64,000 bases of DNA from Diphasiastrum complanatum (lineage: Eukaryota > Streptophyta > Lycopodiopsida > Lycopodiales > Lycopodiaceae): contig CM055109.1 in assembly GCA_029204225.1 (NCBI GenBank), positions 28,954,361 to 29,018,360 of the forward strand, in the 5' to 3' direction. The first letter of the stretch is position 1. Each line of letters starts with the position of its first letter. The translations under genes and the position numbers were made by a program. This document shows positions 30,345 to 42,435 of the stretch, piece by piece. The notes under the pieces were generated by a model. The model made no database searches, was not told where the DNA came from, and worked only from the letters and a program-made list of their open reading frames with translations.

Positions 30345-30745
30345 AATGGATATGAAATGTCCTTGCTCTCCATCTTTCCTCCTCTAACTCTCATGTTTTC
30401 TTTGGATTTGATGCCCATTAGAAAGCAAATGTAGCCAGAGGTGGATTTTCTGGTATCTACGTCTCCTGCCCAGTCTGAATCAGAATAGGTAATCAAAGAG
30501 AGTGCAGCTTCTGTATTTCCGTTGTAACTCAAGGCATAGTGCTTTGAGGCTTGAATGTACTTCAGAACTCTTTGTAGAGCTTTCCAGTGTTGTAGGCCTG
30601 GATTGGACATGAATTGTGACAGCGTGCTTATAGCATATGCTAGATTAGGTCGTTCGCAAATTATAGAGTACATGAGAGAACCTATGATAGACTGATAAGG
30701 GTAATTGCACATTTCTTGATGATCTGCCTTTGTTTTGGGGCACAT
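30345..30745 (-). pseudogene. Ty1/copia RT-RNase H junction relic
   Basis: A minus-strand frame encodes YQSIIGSLMYSIICERPNLAY, HWKALQRVLKYI and YSDSDWAGDVDTRKSTSGYIC. These are the classic copia blocks between the RT thumb and RNase H, including the SDxDWAGD catalytic Asp region of RNase H. The domain is cut after GYICFL and passes into unrelated sequence, so it is a truncated relic. Confidence 0.85.
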
Positions 30746-31269
30746 GTCTTTGGATAGCTTGCATCCTAGATCCTAGATATCTTGTAGAATCAATAATGAT
30801 TCCATTCTGATCTTCCACATTGCATAATTAGAAGATGTTAATCTCTCACTGTCCCCCAAGAAATGTGAAACAGATGAAGACATCTTCTCTATGAGAAATT
30901 CTAGTAATGATAAAACAAATGGAGATGAAAGGATGTTGCTTGCTACCTCAATCTGGATCTAACACTTATGTTGATCCAACCTATGAAATCTAGCAACAGA
31001 TGTGAGAACAAATTCTCAACACAGAAAATCAATCTAACTTCAATTTTGGATCTTGCTTCAGTCACAAAAAATAAGCACATGCAAGTAAGAAGTCTATCTC
31101 TCCCACGAGTTTCAAAGAAGTGAAAAACTCTCTAGGAACTTACTTTCAACTCAAACACTGTAATTTGTGTGAAATGAAAAGTCTAAGACCTCAGAACACT
31201 CAGCTCTATCCAGCTCTACTTGATTGACAATGAAAATTGATGAAAATGGTGAAAAGAATTGATGTGTGC

Positions 31270-31794
31270 TCACTTTGGCATATCCCATGAGTTGAGTACT
31301 CTTTGTCTGGTTCTTCGCATCAAGTCCCTTCCAGGTAGTAGGTTCCCGATATTGAAGCTTAGCGTATCTTTGCTGGATAATCCAAGGATTAAATGAGCAA
31401 AAAGTTGTTTCGTGTGCAATAGAGTTACACAAATGAAAATAGTATTTTGCATATGTCTTTTCATTGTTGGACACTCATTTATGGTGTGATTTTCCGCACA
31501 GATCACACACCAAACATTTTCTCAACTAGGAAATGTCTTAGCAAATTTTTCACTTGCTTTGTCACCCTTAGCTTGCTGCTGTTCCAATGCTTTAATCTTC
31601 TCATCAAACTATGGCTGCATCTGCTGCTTTTCACCAAGTTTTTCAAACTCGTTAATCATCAACTCTACGTTGCATTGATGTTCATGGATGCAATAGTGGT
31701 GGATGTTGTGGTAGTTTGCCCAGCTGTATGTGGCAGCCGCGAAGGTTGACTTGACGAGGATTCTTTCTCTGCCATTTTGAGTTAAATCACTCAT
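31270..31794 (-). pseudogene. Ty3/gypsy Gag fragment with zinc knuckle
   Basis: Minus-strand frames with one stop read MSDLTQNGRERI, then a Gln/Lys-rich helix and CVICAENHTINECP. The knuckle spacing is CX2CX3HX4C, as in some plant gypsy Gags, rather than the retroviral CX2CX4HX4C. It would bind genomic RNA during packaging. The Gag core and downstream pol are not found nearby. Confidence 0.55.
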
Positions 31795-31799
31795 TTGGC

Positions 31800-34200
31800 T
31801 ATTTCTAACAAATCTGATAATTTTAATCTTCGTCTGATTTACAGTTTGTATATATGGTACTGATAAGACTAGGGTAGAACTATCAAAGGTTCTTTTTTAT
31901 AAACAATGATTTTTTGGAGCTTGGCGAGGATTAGATAGACTTTTTGGATGTTCCTGATAGATCTAACCTTCACCGAACTCAAAGTTAATGAAATACTATA
32001 CTTAAAAGCCTCAGACAAGTCGGCGAAGGTTCAAGAGTAATATTGTTATCTCTGCAAAAAAGAGTATGTTTTTGACAAAAATAGATCAATATGACAACTG
32101 ACCTTGACTTAACAACTCACTGATTATCAAAAAGAGTATGTTGGATTGACTTTGACTCTGGCGAAGGTTCAGGCAAAGGTTCCTCTCAGAGAACTGATAT
32201 TTTTGTAGAAAGGTGTTAAACTTTCTATAAAAGGCTACCAACAACTAGATGAACAATTACTTTAGTCTTTTATTTTTAGTTTGAACTTTCACCTGACAGT
32301 AGATAGATCTGGGTCATATCTACGTACAACAGAACATACGAAGATGGTTTTCTATTTTTTTTGGTTTTTTTTTGTGGTTTTTGTTCTATTTCTGGATATC
32401 GGTTGGAAGTACCTTCGCCCTACAAACTGAAGATTCTCTGTATGAAGACGGTGTTGTCTGCAAGTCGATGAAGGTTGGTTGTCAGGAAACAAAAATTTTA
32501 TCAAGACTGATGATGATTAAAATGGTTGAAATGAGCTACTTTATTTGTTTTCTCTAATTTCTTCAGATCCAAATGGATCTTAAGAATGGTGATCTATATG
32601 GATTCCCCTGCTCAACAATCAAATTAGATTTCAAACAAGAAAATCCACTCAAATCAAGCAAGATCTCTCCCAATTTAACCCTAAAATGCAATTTTAACCC
32701 TATCATGCCAAAACAATATGCCTATATGCAAGCTAGCATCCATCCATGCATCAAATACATGCTGAAAACTGAAAAATTGCCATAGTTCCCTGACAACAAT
32801 GCCAAAATTGTAGTGGAAATTTCCTATATATTGGAATTCTAATTTTCTCCTACTCATCCCTTTGCCCTCCTTCTACTCTCAAAAATTCTATCTCTCAGAA
32901 TCAGTCTGCAGAAATACATGCAAAGTAAGAAACAGTCAAAACCGCAAAGCTATCGCCAGCCTACGGTCTGACCGAAGGGAACCGTTAAATCAATGTTTAT
33001 GGAGAAGCACGACTCAAACCGCAAATCGCAAGGGAGTCGTTAAAATCCATAGGTTACCATCTACGAGCACTTGCGGAATCCCGTCGACCACCGCAAGTGA
33101 CCTTCTTACGACCTCCTACGATGAAAGCTATGACCAGAGTCAATTCTCCTCAACCATTTCTTAAACGTACGCAACCTACTTACGGTTATCAATGAAGTTG
33201 ACCAGCGACTACGATTTACGAGTTCCTATAAAGTCAACTAGCAACAGTTGACCCATCTCATCATTTAGCTCCGTAGGATATCACTTACGGTTATCAATGA
33301 AGGAAGCAAACGATCACCTACAAAGCAAATGATCAACAGCTGATCGAACGACCAGCGGTTGTTCAAGCGATTGCAGACAAACTATGGCCATCACGGCCTA
33401 CATCCTTGCACTACGACGCATACGAATGATACATTACTCTGTACTTCTTCTCCTTCAGGATGCTCCAATAACGGATCTACGGATCTTGTTTAAATGATTG
33501 TTAATCATCTTGTAAACTGTAATTACAATAAATCAAAAGACTCTGACAGCTATAAATATGCATCTGAATGAAGAGAAGGAGAGTGATAGGTGTTGTTGAG
33601 TTGAACAATCTGTATGCACAGAGTGATCAAAATGACCAAAAGTTCTTAAATAGCTAGCTCCTTAGATTTAGTGATTCATAGAGAGAGAGAGAGAGAGAGA
33701 GAGAGTTGTAGCTATTGTTTCAGAATCTGTAAGTAGGAATCTGCGCTTATCAACGCTATTGTATTGTGTTTCGATTTTCTCATTTACACAGATTTGCTAT
33801 TGTTCAATTATTACATTCTTGATTGAATGAAATTGTCTCTCTCACTCTCTTGCACACAAACACGGTTATCAGAGACAGAGGATCACATGGCTGTCCAAGA
33901 CGTCTAATGCTTCACAATCCTACTGTTATGGCAGTCTCAGACTCCTACTCTGATAACCCAAAAGGATAACAAGCTTTTGATTTCGTTTCCTAGTCAATCT
34001 ATGTTCCTGAAATCGCATTATTTTCTTATTGTTGGTAGAGACATCGTTTACATCATAATTGCATCTCGTGTTCTGCTTTCGTCACGGCTTCGGTGCAGTT
34101 GCAATCTATCGTAGACCACGCAGACCAAGCATTTTCACATCATACACCAACAAAAGTGGTTCAGTGGATTACTAGAGTCCAGGATCTTTTTCCAAAGCTA
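31800..34200. other. Region upstream of copia element, partly LTR-like
   Basis: About 2.4 kb without genes. Around 33550 a TATA-like CTATAAATATGC precedes a (GA)n run (33681-33705), which could be promoter and leader of an LTR belonging to the copia element at 34.2 kb. No matching 3' LTR sequence was found after 37045, so that link is weak. Phrases such as ACTTACGGTTATCAATGAAG occur twice (33179 and 33281). Confidence 0.35.
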
Positions 34201-34211
34201 TTCTAATTTGT

Positions 34212-36209
34212 TTGTGTATAATTTTGATCATTGTGGAAGGCACCTCAAAGATCTGCTTGATCAATAAATTCAACGGATATGACTTCCACATGTGGAAGTT
34301 CAAAATGAGGATGATCCTGATTGAAAAGGAGTTATGGGGATACGTCAATGGTTCTATAGCCAGACCGGCAGAACCCGAACAGCTCCCATCTTGGGAAGCC
34401 AAGGATAGCAAGGCTCTTGTCATTGTATCTCTAAACCTTAAAGACACTCAAATTGCTCATGTATCTAACTGCACTACTTCCAAAGAAGCATGAGATGCAC
34501 TCACTAGCATCTACGAGACCTCAGATGTCTCGACTCGCCTCTTCTTAAGGAAGAAGGTACTAACAATTAGAATGAGTGAAAGCACTTCAGTCAACGACCA
34601 TCTGAACGAGTTCAAACAATTGATGAACCAACTGGTTGCAATAGGTTCCCCTATATCAGAAGAAGACTCTACAATGTCTTTTCTTGCCAGTCTTCCATCC
34701 TCCTACAATAATTTAGTGTTGCTTCTGAGCAATACCCCTGCACTGTCCTTCCAAAAATTGACAGCAAGCTTATTGCAAGAAGAAGTCAAGAGGAAAAGCT
34801 TGTCCACATCGACGAGTACCAAATCCATGGCACTCTATTCAAACATGCAGCAATCCAAGAAGAAGAAAAGCTTCAAGGATAAGAATACAAAGGCAGAACA
34901 ACCAGCAGCATCACAACTACAACAACAGCAACAATATAGTCACTCATTGTCCAAGACCAAACTATTTTGCAGATATTGCAAAAGAACCAACCACGACATC
35001 AAGGACTGTCGCATCTTCAAGCACAATGAAGCAAAGAAGAAGATGCAGCAGCACCAAGAAAGCAACCCTGACACAGTCAAAGGATCTCAAGATGACAAGA
35101 AGGCGTTGATGGTACATGATCAATCCAGTGGAGATGCCCAAGATTGGTATCTCGATTCAGGTGCTTCTCAGCATATGACGCCATGCAAGGACTTCTTCTC
35201 TACACTCACAGCGACAGAATCAAGTACATTTTCTTTGATGACTCTAGTTCATGCCAAGTTGAAGGCCAAGGGTCTATTCAACTACAGTTCTCTGATGGCA
35301 TCACTAGGCAGCTTCATGGAATACTCAGATGTATCCAAATTAACAAAGAACCTTTTATCTATTAGCAAGATCACAAATCAGGGCTATAGAGCTTTGTTCA
35401 CTGCCAATCGATGTACTGTTTTAGATGAGAACTCAAAGGTAATCCTCTCTGCTTACAGAGAAGAAAATTTATATATACTGAGTCACGATGTTGCACTTTC
35501 TGTGAGTTGTTCAGATGCAAATTTGTGGCATCAAAGATTAGGTCATTTAAACATGCATTCAATCTTGTATATGCATCACAATAAAATGGTCAAGGACATG
35601 AATATAATTGCTGTCACCACAACTAATCAGACTATCTATGAAATTTTTTTACTAGGGAAACAACCTAGAATGAGATTTCTCAGAGGACAAGCCAAAAGGA
35701 CGAAGTCCATCTTGTCACTAATACACAGCGACTTGTGTGGTCCTATGAGCATACCTTCGTTAGGTCAAGCTTTGTATTTTATCACATTCATTGATGATTA
35801 CTCCGATTTGCCAGTGCTTGATGTTTCTAATGCATTTCTCAATGATTACCTTGAGGAGGAGATTTACATGGAGCAACCTCCAGGTTTTGTGAAAGAAGGT
35901 GAAGAATCAAAAGGTTGTCTTTTGTTCAAAAGTTTCTATGGACTGAAACAAGCACCAAGGTCTTGGTATGCAAGGCTCAACTCCTATCTCATATCACTCG
36001 GACTTTGTCTAAGTAAATATGGCCCTTCTCTGTATTATAAGTTTGTAGATAACTTTGTAATTATTCTTCTCATCTATGTAGATGATATCATTCTTTGTGG
36101 AAGTAATGAGAAGCTAGTTGAAGAAACTAAACATGCACTTGGTAGTGAGTTTAAGATGCAGGACTTAGGAGTTCTTCACTATATTCTAGGCCTTGAAATA
36201 GATTTTTGA
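34212..36209 (+). pseudogene. Ty1/copia Gag-PR-INT-RT with internal deletion
   Basis: Gag begins near 34245 (NKFNGYDFHMWKFKM), with one stop at 34490 before a long open frame from 34572. Domains: Gag UBN2-like region, zinc knuckle CRYCKRTNHDIKDC near 34970, protease YLDSGASQHMTPC near 35150, GAG-pre-integrase with LWHQRLGHLN near 35520, and integrase start LIHSDLCGPM...YFITFIDDYSD near 35730. At about 35806 integrase jumps in frame to RT LDVSNAFLNDYLEEEIYMEQ; RT continues through LLIYVDDIILCGS near 36070. The integrase C-terminal half and RT N-terminus (very roughly 1.5 kb) are gone. The frame after the protease motif is also slightly displaced. Not autonomous. Confidence 0.88.
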
Positions 36210-36298
36210 AAAGGTCAAGCATTTATAAGCCAAAGTAAATATGCACTTTCCATGCTCAATAAATTCTAGATGGAAATTGTAAAGGCATAGATACACCT

Positions 36299-37030
36299 AT
36301 GGAGCACACTGTAAAAATTCATGTGAAACATGATGAAAAATCCTTTGTGGACATCACTCTATATAGGAGTCTTATTAGCTCACTTATTTGGTTAACAGTG
36401 GCTAGGCCTGATCTAAGCTTTTGTGTTCATAAGCTAAGTCAACACATGCAGGATCCAAAGTTATATCACTGGAAGTTGGCTAAAAGGATCTTGAGGTATA
36501 TATCTTCTACCTTAGATTATGGATTATTCTACAAGGGAGAAGATCTGACTTTGATTGCTTTTTCAGATTCAGATTTTGCAGGAGACGGGTTGGATAGAAA
36601 ATCCACAAGTGCTTACACTATTTTTCTTGGAGGGAACTTGGTTTCTTGGCTATCAAAGAAGCAGACAACTATTTTCTTATCATCCTGTGAAGCTGAGTAC
36701 AAATCTCTTACAACCACAACAAAGGAAGTTTTATGGATCAAAAGGCTACTTTTGGAGCTAAAGTGTTATGCAAATGAAGATCTTCCAATTATCAAGAATG
36801 ATAACATTTCTGCTCAGGCTCTTGCAAATAATCCAGTGTTCCATGCAAGGAGCAAACACATCGAGGTAGCTCATCATTTTGTAAGAGAAAAAGTCATTGG
36901 GAGAGAGATCTCACTGGAGCATGTTGATTCTGCAAATTGTGTTGCAGATCTTCTCATCAAGCCACTACTCATTATTAAGACGAGGTCTAATCTTGGCCTA
37001 ATTTCGAAGTCTATGTTGATAGGAACATAA
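36299..37030 (+). pseudogene. Ty1/copia RT end and RNase H
   Basis: The frame reads YRSLISSLIWLTVARPDLSF, HWKLAKRILRYI, FSDSDFAGDGLDRKSTSAYT, SWLSKKQTTIFLSSCEAEYKSL and NPVFHARSKHIEVAHHFVRE. It holds the RNase H Asp, Glu and second Asp blocks and is nearly intact. A stop at 36207-36209 and about 90 bases of broken frame separate it from the RT above. A polypurine tract AAGGAGGAGTG (37036-37046) follows, then the expected LTR start. Confidence 0.88.
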
Positions 37031-37035
37031 ATTTT

Positions 37036-37740
37036 AAGGAGGAGTGTGAGGATTATTAAAATATTATCTTCCTATCTCGAGTTTGGGGCCATGTTCATGC
37101 TTATTTCCATTGTAATTCATGTTGTACATAAAAGGTATGTGAATTGAGCACATAACCTTCTAGTATAGGTCGGATTTGAGCTAGGTAGATTCAATTTTGA
37201 TGACATGCAGAATTTTAGATAGCATGCAATGTCATATTGTATGCATGCAAGCCACATACAATCAGTGCATGCAACATGCAAAGTGGTTTCTGTGATCTAC
37301 ACATGTCTAGGCAATTTTATGAGCTGACATGTAGTACATGCAACATCCATGCATGCAGTTACACATGTGGATTTCTAGTAGGTGAATTAGTTCAGCTAAG
37401 TGGACTTTCCATGCAACTCCACTGTAGGAATTCGAGTCTCTCTCATGTAGGGAAATCTTGGCATGTTTTGCCATATTGTGAATAATGAGATTTTGGTAAT
37501 TTGGACTCATTCTCTCTCTACCTGAGTTTTCTTTCATTGATTTTCTGTCTCTCTATCCAAGAGCAGCTTGTTTTTCCCATACTGAGTACTTAGAATTATT
37601 TTTGACATTCAATTCTCATGGTGAAAAGTTAGGTTTTTCAATCAGATGTATGCCATTGTGCTCTTGCCATAGATTTTTCAAGTATACTATTCTCTGATCA
37701 ATCTTGTGCAATCACAACACCTCTAATAGATCATGTAGAG
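37036..37740 (+). mobile_element. Copia polypurine tract and probable 3' LTR
   Basis: AAGGAGGAG is followed by TGTGAGGATTATTAAAATA at 37045, the expected position of the 3' LTR. The next ~500 bases are rich in GCATGCA and ACATG(C/T)A phrases. The right boundary cannot be fixed because no 5' LTR was found. The next gypsy relic begins near 37744. Confidence 0.4.
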
Positions 37741-37743
37741 TGT

Positions 37744-38260
37744 GTGGTGAAGTTCACACATGCTAAAAACTTCACAAGAAGCATTGGAGAAATTGAAGAA
37801 AGCTTTAGTTATGCACCAATCCTACGAACTCCAAATTGGACAATTGAATTTCATAATCATACTGATGCATCAAAATATGCTATTGGTTCAGTTTTGACGC
37901 AGCCAGGAGAATATAAGAAAGACTGCCCCATCAAATTCGCTAGTCAACAGCTTATTGGTTCTGAGAAGAATTACTCTACAATAGAACAAGAAGCGTTAGC
38001 CATGGTTTTTTTGGTGAAGAAAATTCGACATTATCTAATGGCGACACACATTGCATTTTATGCTGATCATCAGCCATTACTTTATTTAGTAAACAAGACA
38101 TGTAACATGGGACATATTGCAAGATGGCTACTACTATTGACCGAATTTGATTTTTGAGTCGTGGTTCAAAAAGGTAAACAACATTACCTTGCCAATCATG
38201 TCTCCAGAATCAAGACATCACCAACCAACACTAAAGTGGATGATGAGCTACTAGATGTTG
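37744..38260 (+). pseudogene. Ty3/gypsy RNase H relic
   Basis: The frame reads FHNHTDASKYAIGSVLTQ (RNase H D-A-S block), QQLIGSEKNYSTIEQEALAM (E block), FYADHQPLLYLVNK (D-H block) and ARWLLLLTEFDF. This is the standard gypsy order after RT. A stop at 38158 is followed by VVQKGKQHYLANHVSRIK, the usual spacer to integrase with one altered position. Confidence 0.88.
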
Positions 38261-38315
38261 CGTTATTTTATGTTGAAGCAGTACCTGAGGGGCAGCAGAT
38301 ACTGGTGAATATCTG

Positions 38316-39504
38316 ATGTTAGGCCAACCAAACAAAGTTCAAAAGAAACAATTGAATCTTAAGGCACAACCTTATCAACTGATTGCAGGCCAATTGTATC
38401 GTCGTGGAATGGATGATATCTTGCGAAGATGCATTTTACCGCACGAAGTACTTGATCTAATCATGTTCTCACATGATGGGATGGGAGGTGGACATTTTTC
38501 AACGAATATCATTGTTCGAACACTTTTACAATCAGGGTGTTGGTGGCCTACACTTCATAAAGGATGCCGAAAATTTTATTCAGTCATGTGATGTATGTCA
38601 ACGAGCATGTCATCCTACGAAGTAGAATTATTAACCTTTGTATCCGGTTCTATCACAAGCAACCACCATTCGAGAAATGGGGACTTGACTATGTTGGTCC
38701 TATTCATCTTGCGGCAAAAGTATCTCAAGACAGATATATCATCGTAGCAACTAATTATATGACCAAGTGGGTTGAAGCAAAAGCAGTTAGAATTGTCGAT
38801 GCAAAGTCTACGACTAAGTTCCTATACGAGCACATCATTATTAGATTTGGATGTCCTATCGAGATCGTAAGTGATCAACGATCAAGTGTTTGTTGGAAGA
38901 CTTTTTCGTTATACATCGGTTTAGTACTCTGTATTATCCGAGAGGTAATGGACAAGCAGAGTCTGCCAATAAGATTCTTTGTAATACTATGACAAAAACA
39001 GTTGAAGCAAGTCGTTCTGATTGGGAACATACGCTTCATGCAACGTTATGGGCATTCAGAACAACTTACAAAGTTATCACTAATCAGACACCATTTCAAC
39101 TTGTCTATGATCAAGATGAATTTATGCCGATTGAATTTTTGGAACCATCTTTACGCATAGCAGCAACAAAATGGCTGGATGATGTGAAATCCTTTACAAA
39201 TGCATCATGAGGTTTTGCATAAACTATGTGAAACCAAATTGATGGCAGTTCAAGCATTAGCAGCAGAGAGAGCTCATTGCAAGGCATGGCACGATCGTCA
39301 TTTACACAAAAAAGATCTGAAGGAAGGAGATGTAGCATTGATGTAGAAGACCAAATTAATCAAGGTAAATTGAAATTTACATGTGAAGGACCCTATAAAG
39401 TGAAAGAGTTTTTTTTTTGGTCCTACGAAGCAGTTATTTTGGAATACCTAGATGGAAGACAATTTGACACCCCAGTGAATGGCATCCGACTACGCAAGTT
39501 TTGA
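38316..39504 (+). pseudogene. Ty3/gypsy integrase relic
   Basis: Frames shifted several times encode the HHCC zinc region (FSHDGMGGGHF, then SCDVCQRAC-type sequence near 38590), the core KWGLDYVGPIHL (first Asp, about 38675), IVSDQRSS (second Asp, usually SDQGxxF, about 38865), YYPRGNGQAESANK (Glu, about 38940) and, near 39390-39500, GPYKVKE...GRQFDTPVNGIRLRKF, the C-terminal GPY/F module. Integrase inserts retroelement DNA into chromosomes. All catalytic blocks survive but are spread over at least three frames. The family resembles the fragment at 51.7-52.4 kb. Confidence 0.85.
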
Positions 39505-40440
39505 TAGCCAGTTCAACCAGCATGATCCAAGACCTTATCAAATTTTACTTTTGTTGTTTTATAGTACTTTCAAACTAGTACTTTTCTAATGGACCCTCAA
39601 AATTAGCTTATAAAAGGGCTGAATTCAATTTCATTCTTACTAGCGAAGCACTTGCAAATTTTTCCCGTGACTGAACTTTTTCAAAATTTTTATATAGCCT
39701 TCTGATACACTTTCAAGTCTTTTTTACTTTTATGTCCCACTTTTTGTGATCATGTCTCACCGTGCTTTGTTGTTAAACGTGATGAACTACAATGGACATG
39801 ATCTCGCTCTGTCATGGATGTAGTGATTAGGATGCAACTCTATCTATTGACGATATTTTCCTCTATTGTACATGTTGTGATCTCTAGGACCTTCTTCATC
39901 ATAGTCGCAACTTATAAGGATATCATTTGGTTGACTTGTAAGCTCATATTGGTCCTTTTGTTGACATTCAAAGTGATTATGACCCTCATAATAAACATTG
40001 TGATACTCGGTTTCACATTGGCCATCATTATATTCATCTACATCACCAAGCTGATATTCCTGATCATCTAGTTGGCAAAAGAGGTCCTCATTCAAATATT
40101 GTCCATGCTCATCCATATCACCACATTGCTCCTCCTCCTGTATCATCATATTGCTCATCATCTTGTTGACAATCACCACCACCATCATCATACCAGTCGC
40201 TTTGATTATCGTAATCGCATTCATTCCCATATCATTGATTGTCACAATCAGACATATATTCATCATCAATGTCCATGGTACAGTGATACGCAACCTATGG
40301 GTTATGGGTCCACAACTGAATGAACTGACAAGAATTCGAAACGAATATGAATTTCACTGGTAAAATAACAAATTTGCTCTTCTCCACCGTCCCAAAATTC
40401 TAAGTCCTCGAATAATGAAAATTGTAGGATAAAGAGAACA
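39505..40440. other. Gypsy 3' flank and low-complexity stretch
   Basis: A TTATAAAAGGGC TATA-like motif near 39608 suggests the promoter of the gypsy element's 3' LTR. From about 39840 to 40290 the sequence is rich in CATCAT/CACCAC-type triplets and encodes only acidic or hydrophobic low-complexity strings; I do not call a gene. Confidence 0.4.
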
Positions 40441-41105
40441 CCAGTATCTTATGGTAAAAGTGCAACCGGGTTGTTTACAAAATAGCTGTCATCTTTGAAA
40501 AGTATTTTTGAATGCCTATAAGTATTCAATTTCTCCAAGCCTTGAAAGTCTTCTCATAAAATGCAATTCATAGAATGACAAATACCAATTACACCACGTA
40601 GGGGAACATGCAAAGCCCATAGGTAAACCACACATTTGTCTCCAAGCTTTGTTTCCAAGTCTCACAATGCAGTGGTCAAACAATAAATCATTCCATTGGC
40701 AGAGTAGTAGTTGTTTATATGAGTGTCACACACTTGTCTCCAAGCTTTGTTTCCAAGTCTCACAATGCAGTGGTCAATCAATAAATCATTCAATCGGTAG
40801 AGTAGTAGTTGTCCATAAAAGTGCAACCGGGTTGTTTACAAAATAGTTGTCATCTATATATCGAAAAGTATTTTTGAATGCCTGAAAGTATTCAATTTCT
40901 CCAAGCCTAGCAAGTCTTTTCATAAAATTCAATTCATAAATTGACAAATACCAATTACACCACGTAGGGGAACATGCAAAGCCCATAGGTATACCACACA
41001 CTTGTCTCCAAGCTTTGTTTCCAAGTCTCACAGTGGTCAATCAATAAATCATTCCATTGGCAGAGTAGTAGTTGTCCATATGAGTCCATTTATCAGTAGG
41101 TTTAT
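40440..41105 (-). pseudogene. Penelope-like reverse-transcriptase relic, partly triplicated
   Basis: On the minus strand, from about 41092, the frame reads TDKWTHMDNYYSANGMIY, a stop, then LGNKAWRQVCGIPMGFACSP, WYLSIYELNFMKRLARLG and FKNTFRYIDDNYFVNNP. The G-I-P-M-G-xxx-S-P and F-R-Y-I-D-D blocks are those of Penelope-like elements, not of LINEs or LTR elements. Part of the domain is repeated: copies at about 40455-40720, 40735-40815 and 40815-41092 share CTTGTCTCCAAGCTTTG and TGCAACCGGGTTGTTTAC phrases. No GIY-YIG endonuclease was seen. Penelope-like elements are rare in flowering plants. Confidence 0.72.
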
Positions 41106-41109
41106 TTAC

Positions 41110-42435
41110 CCATCTCCATTTACCTTCCTCATGTCCAGGTTTTCATTTATAGACAAGAAATTCGTTCTTGCGGAATTTGAAAGCATAAAGTATCAACTCT
41201 CTTTCACGTAGACTCTACTAGAGTCAGCTTATGTGAAAAACCGGATGCACTAGAGTTCCTTAAGGGAGGTCCCTTTGGTAAGCTAAGGATATGATCTTTT
41301 ACAAGATCTAATATGATCCTCTATATCTAGGGGACAATTTGTAATGCTTGTCGATATGCGCATTACACTAAAATCCTTCGGGATTTTTAAATACACCCAA
41401 ACCCCATCTGAAAGTCTCAAAGCGATCATTTTAGATTAGCATAATATCGGTGCCTATCTTGGGCACACTAGACTTTCTTACATGCTATTTGTAGCATTTA
41501 CTGCATATCATGTAGGAAATCTGCTACCTTCTAAAACTTGATCGTACGAGTCTCTACCAAAACGATTGATATAGGTTCAAAACTGTACATAAGCATGCAT
41601 GGGCTATAACCGATAGCCAAATGCTTACTATAACTCGATCTCCATCGAGGATAACTTCCTCTCCGAGGAGATTTCTATCAAAATATAAATACATATCTTA
41701 TCTGATCTTCTGATCATGCAGATAATCCTTCTTTTAAATGATCAAGTATAACTAGAATCTGAACTACGATTCGTCAATCATAACTCATCATATTCTTGTC
41801 CTATACTCAATAAAAGAATGTGATAATCTAACGTAGGCAACTACCAATGATCAAAAGAACTTTAAGCTTAGAGTCATCTCTATTTTAGCGAATATGGCCG
41901 ACCAAAAGCGACCAGTGAACTTCAAATTGCAAATGTTCATAATGTCACTTGGTAATCCGTAAAGCCTAAACAGACACTCTATAACTACTTGGTCTTTACC
42001 CAAATAAACATAGTCGATGTGGTAAGATGAAGTTGTACCAAAATTCCACCATCATGTTTATTCATCTAGGGCAATCTTACCATGAACACAATCCTCTCAA
42101 GTATTATCCTAGAGTCTGAGTTCTGATTCACCAATCCCAACTCTCCATATTTCCAAGACCATACCATATCATAAGAGTGCATCACAATTCTTAAAAGACA
42201 CATGAGCTGTTCCAAAAAGTCATGTCCATCTAGAAAGTTTCAGACTTTTCCGACTCACATACGGTGCCTCTATAAGGATTGCAATCCAAAATGCCCTTAC
42301 TTTAGCCATGGCACAAAGTGTCATTCCAAAGTTAGGGTCCCAATCTAGAATACCTCTAGAATTTACTCTTAAGTCCCAATCTAGAATGAATTTAATAAGA
42401 TTCACCAGAACTTCATTACGTGAAGCTCTAACTTT
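41110..42435. other. AT-rich flank of family R copy 2
   Basis: About 1.3 kb with no reading frame or motif I recognise. It might be the distal part or LTR of family R, but copy 1 has no counterpart to compare. Confidence 0.35.

Noticed and set aside
39844-40293. A 149-codon minus-strand acidic, His/Tyr/Gln-rich ORF.
   Set aside because: The stretch is triplet low-complexity DNA; both strands stay open, and no start context, domain or partner supports a gene.
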